The notes under the pieces are model-generated. The model ran no database searches. It saw nothing but the letters and a program-made list of their open reading frames with translations, and was not told the origin of the DNA. From positions 1-8,752 of the forward strand of contig CAMJYS010000031.1 in NCBI GenBank assembly GCA_946410005.1: a stretch of DNA of 8,752 nt, read 5' to 3'. Positions 6,415 through 8,752 of this stretch are shown here, one piece after another. The stretch's first letter is position 1. The number at the start of each line of letters is the position of its first letter. The position numbers were made by a program, and so were the translations under genes. Source of the stretch: an uncultured Clostridia bacterium. Its GTDB lineage: Bacteria > Bacillota > Clostridia > Oscillospirales > Acutalibacteraceae.

Positions 6415-7427
6415 TGAAAACTATTTATTTAAGCGAAAATGAGACTGAAAAATCCGCTGAAATATTAAAAAACGGAGGGATTGTTGCTATTCCGACTGAA
6501 ACTGTTTACGGTTTAGCTGCAAATACTTTTGATGAAAACGCTATAAAAAAAATTTTTTTAGCAAAAGGTCGTCCGAATGACAATCCTTTGATAGTACACA
6601 TCTGTAATATTAAAAATATTTACGAAGTGGTTAGCGAATTTCCCGAAAAAGCCAAAAAATTAGCGGATAAATTTTGGCCGGGGCCGCTCACTATGATTTT
6701 GCCAAAAAATAAATCTATACCAAATTCCGTAACAGCCGGAATGGACTCCGTTGCAGTAAGATTTCCTAAAAATAAAATCGCATTAGAAATTATAGAAAAA
6801 TCAGAAGTGCCTCTTGTAGCTCCTTCGGCGAATCTATCAGGAAAGCCAAGTCCTACAAAATTTGAACACGTAAAAAATGATATGGAAGGTAAAATCGACG
6901 CAATAGTAAACGGCGGCGATTGCGAATTTGGGCTCGAGGCAACCGTAATATCTCTTATCGGCGAAAAACCGATTATTTTAAGACCCGGTGCTATAACTCC
7001 GGCTGATATAAAATCTGTTTTAGGCGAAGAAATCGAAATAGACAAAAATGTTTTTTCTAAACCTCAGATTAATCAAAAAGTTTTATCTCCCGGCATGAAG
7101 TACACCCACTATTCACCCAAAGCAAAAGTTTTTTTGGTTAAAGGGACAACAGAAAAATACTGTGATTTTTTAAAAGATAAAAATGAAAACGGCATTTTTG
7201 CTCTTTGCTACAACGAAGACATACCATTTTTAAAAATCCCGTATATATCTTATGGAAAAAAAGAAAATCCAACAGAGCAAGCTAATAAATTATTCGGCGC
7301 TTTAAGAGAATGCGATTTTAAAAAAGCTGAAATTGTTTATGCTCATTTTGAAATGATAAACGAAATCAGCATAGCGGTTTATAATAGACTAATTAGAGCA
7401 GCCGGATTTAATGTTATCGAGATTTAG
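6414..7427 (+). CDS. tsaC/sua5: L-threonylcarbamoyladenylate synthase, Sua5 type
   Basis: Makes threonylcarbamoyl-AMP from threonine, bicarbonate and ATP, the first step of t6A formation at position 37 of ANN-reading tRNAs; TsaB/D/E complete the step. The YrdC domain (about 1-200) shows PTETVYGLAAN (27-37), KGRPNDNPLIVH (51-62), WPGPLT (88-93), VAVRFP (113-118), APSANLSGKPSPT (136-148), GLEATVIS (173-180) and LRPGAIT (189-195). The SPGMKYTHYSPKAK linker (225-238), which closes over the active site in Sua5 proteins, leads to a C-terminal Sua5 domain ending NRLIRAAGF (324-332). The 337 residues make this full Sua5, not the short TsaC. Its ATG shares one base with the prfA stop; AAGGA (6401-6405) inside prfA is its ribosome site, suggesting coupled translation. 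Confidence 0.97.
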   Translation: MKTIYLSENETEKSAEILKNGGIVAIPTETVYGLAANTFDENAIKKIFLAKGRPNDNPLIVHICNIKNIYEVVSEFPEKAKKLADKFWPGPLTMILPKNKSIPNSVTAGMDSVAVRFPKNKIALEIIEKSEVPLVAPSANLSGKPSPTKFEHVKNDMEGKIDAIVNGGDCEFGLEATVISLIGEKPIILRPGAITPADIKSVLGEEIEIDKNVFSKPQINQKVLSPGMKYTHYSPKAKVFLVKGTTEKYCDFLKDKNENGIFALCYNEDIPFLKIPYISYGKKENPTEQANKLFGALRECDFKKAEIVYAHFEMINEISIAVYNRLIRAAGFNVIEI

Positions 7428-7435
7428 AAAGATAG

Positions 7436-8017
7436 GTGAAAAAAATAGTAATACGATTCGGAAAAATGTTCTATAGATTTTTTTTATTTATTTTTTCTGG
7501 AGTTTTGTTAACATTTCTAGTAATGAAATTCCAAAAGCCAATTTTAAAAATTTTTTATCCAATAGAATTTTGCGATATTGTTTCAGAAGCTTCTGAAGCT
7601 TATGGCGTTGAAAAAGAACTTATATATGCTATAATTAAATGCGAAAGCGGTTTCAACCCTAACGCTAAATCAAAAGCCAATGCAATCGGACTTATGCAGC
7701 TTACTCCCGATACATTCGAGTGGCTACAAAAATCTCATACTCATCAAAAACTCGATTTAGAAGAACTTAGCGCACCGAAAACTAATATAATGTACGGCAG
7801 CTTGTTGATATCTATACTTAGAGAAAAATACTGCGACGAAAAAGTTGCGCTGTGTGCTTACAATGCCGGCGAAACAGTTGTAAAACGATGGCTAAATAAT
7901 AAAGATTTTTCTTTAAACGGAAAAACATTGAATAAAATTCCCTACAAAGAAACTTTTAAATATGTACGCAGGGTTATATCCGCTAAAAAAATTTACAAAA
8001 AACTTTATTTTGAATAA
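7436..8017 (+). CDS. Membrane-anchored lytic transglycosylase (SLT domain, GH23)
   Basis: Predicted peptidoglycan lytic transglycosylase that cleaves the MurNAc-GlcNAc bond to leave 1,6-anhydro-MurNAc, acting outside the membrane. The 193 residues comprise a basic N-terminus (KKIVIRFGK), one hydrophobic segment (about 12-30) that serves as signal anchor, and an SLT domain (about 46-185). The domain shows catalytic Glu70 in CESGFNP (69-75), GLMQLTP (85-91) and AYNAG (141-145), then FKYVRRV near the end. No lipobox is seen, so the protein is probably anchored by the uncleaved segment. The start is GTG at 7436, 8 bases after the sua5 stop, with only a weak AGAAAG in front, so translation may be coupled to sua5. 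The next ATG, at 7466, would drop the positive residues and has no better site. Confidence 0.92.
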   Translation: MKKIVIRFGKMFYRFFLFIFSGVLLTFLVMKFQKPILKIFYPIEFCDIVSEASEAYGVEKELIYAIIKCESGFNPNAKSKANAIGLMQLTPDTFEWLQKSHTHQKLDLEELSAPKTNIMYGSLLISILREKYCDEKVALCAYNAGETVVKRWLNNKDFSLNGKTLNKIPYKETFKYVRRVISAKKIYKKLYFE

Positions 8018-8035
8018 AGGAGAGTGCAAATTAAT

Positions 8036-8703
8036 ATGGAACAATCTAATGAAATAAAAAAACTGAAAGAAAATTTATTTTGTCAAAGAAAACACGGCGG
8101 AAATGTTTTGTCTTCCGACGAAATATCTGAGTGCTACAATTTTGCCGAAGGATACAAAGATTATTTAAATAAAGCAAAAACCGAACGTGAAAACGTATCT
8201 TTTGTGCTAAAAATGGCAATCGAAAATGGATTTACTGAGTTTGATAAAAACAAAAAATATGTGCCCGGAGATAAAATTTATTGCATTAACAGAAATTGCA
8301 ATATTGCACTTGCTGTTATCGGAAAACAAGGCTCAAAAAATGGAGTAAAACTTTCGATTGCACATATTGATGCTCCTCGTTTAGACTTAAAGCCAAATCC
8401 TCTTTTTGAAAGAAACGAAGTAGCGATGTTTAAAACTCATTACTACGGAGGTATAAAAAAATATCAGTGGACAGCTATTCCTCTTGCACTTCATGGACGA
8501 ATCGTAAAAAAAGACGGCTCTTTTGTTGACGTTTGTATCGGAGAAAATGACGACGACCCGAAATTTTGTATAACGGATTTATTACCGCATTTAGCCAGAG
8601 AACAAATGTCTAAAAAAATGTCAGAAGCAATATCGGGAGAAGATTTGAATGTTACAATCGGAAGCATTCCGTTTAAATCTGACGAAGGCTCTGAACTAGT
8701 AAA
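8036..8703 (+). CDS. M18 family aminopeptidase, N-terminal half (truncated by adapter)
   Basis: Cytosolic zinc aminopeptidase of the M18 (ApeA/aspartyl aminopeptidase) family, which removes N-terminal residues from peptides. The frame is open from ATG at 8036 to the end of genomic sequence: 222 codons of a family normally around 450 residues. It carries AHIDAPRLDLKPNPLFE (109-125), with the first zinc ligand His110 and Asp112, then HYYGGIKKYQWTAIPLALHG (135-154), a hallmark of bacterial M18 proteins. GGAGAG (8019-8024) lies 11 bases before the start, and the gene follows the transglycosylase by 18 bases, so it is in the same operon. The reading frame continues into the adapter, but residues after about 222 are artefact. 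The remaining metal ligands are in the missing half. Confidence 0.93.
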
Positions 8704-8752
8704 AGATCGGAAGAGCACACGTCTGAACTCCAGTCACACGTATCAATCTCGT
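8704..8752. other. Illumina TruSeq adapter with index (sequencing artefact)
   Basis: From 8704 to the end the sequence is library adapter. The 34-base read-1 3' adapter starts AGATCGGAAGAGC and ends in CCAGTCAC (8704-8737). An 8-base index ACGTATCA follows (8738-8745), and then ATCTCGT (8746-8752), the start of the flow-cell primer region. Position 8704 could equally be a genomic A. This part should not be annotated biologically. Confidence 0.98.

Noticed and set aside
548..8017. Possible UGA recoding, since none of the seven complete genes ends in TGA
   Set aside because: Stops are five TAA and two TAG, which is unremarkable for so few AT-rich genes. No in-frame TGA is needed to complete any protein, and tryptophans are encoded by TGG.
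8491..8718. Minus-strand frame of 75 codons at the right end
   Set aside because: It lies antisense to the M18 gene and begins inside the adapter.
1..8752. CRISPR arrays, insertion sequences, phage genes, toxin-antitoxin pairs
   Set aside because: No spaced direct repeats, transposase motifs, phage proteins or small paired genes were seen on either strand.

Overview
The window looks like bacterial chromosome from a low-GC Gram-positive lineage, most likely Bacillota, class Clostridia. The reasons are the AT-rich sequence, strong AGGAGG-type ribosome binding sites, tRNAs with encoded CCA, a formate-tetrahydrofolate ligase, a full-length Sua5 and an MGDG-synthase-type glycolipid glycosyltransferase. 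Genus cannot be read from it. The window appears to be a whole short assembly contig: the left end cuts a tRNA gene, and the last 49 bases (8704-8752) are Illumina TruSeq adapter with an index, not genomic DNA.

Left part, minus strand. A tRNA operon is transcribed from a near-consensus promoter at 435-463 in the order Val(UAC), Asp(GUC), Phe(GAA), Gly(GCC), with Gly cut by the window edge. Upstream of it lies fhs (548-2215), with its own extended -10 promoter. Next comes an operon read from about 5200 leftwards: a VanY/VanXY-like D,D-peptidase, fmt, and a lipid glycosyltransferase, ending in a clear hairpin terminator at 2275-2307.

Right part, plus strand. A divergent intergenic region (5174-5337) launches a compact operon: prfA (RF1), sua5/tsaC overlapping it by one base, a membrane-anchored lytic transglycosylase 8 bp later, and an M18 aminopeptidase 18 bp after that, truncated by the adapter.

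Functionally, most of the window is translation support: tRNAs, formylation of initiator Met-tRNA (Fhs makes the 10-formyl-THF that Fmt uses), termination (RF1) and t6A tRNA modification (Sua5). Interleaved are envelope functions (D,D-peptidase, glycolipid synthase, lytic transglycosylase). I found no convincing undescribed system, mobile element or CRISPR array. The observations most worth following are the adapter-terminated contig end, a strongly basic insertion in the glycosyltransferase, the signal-less D,D-peptidase ahead of fmt, and start-codon decisions that automated callers would probably miss.
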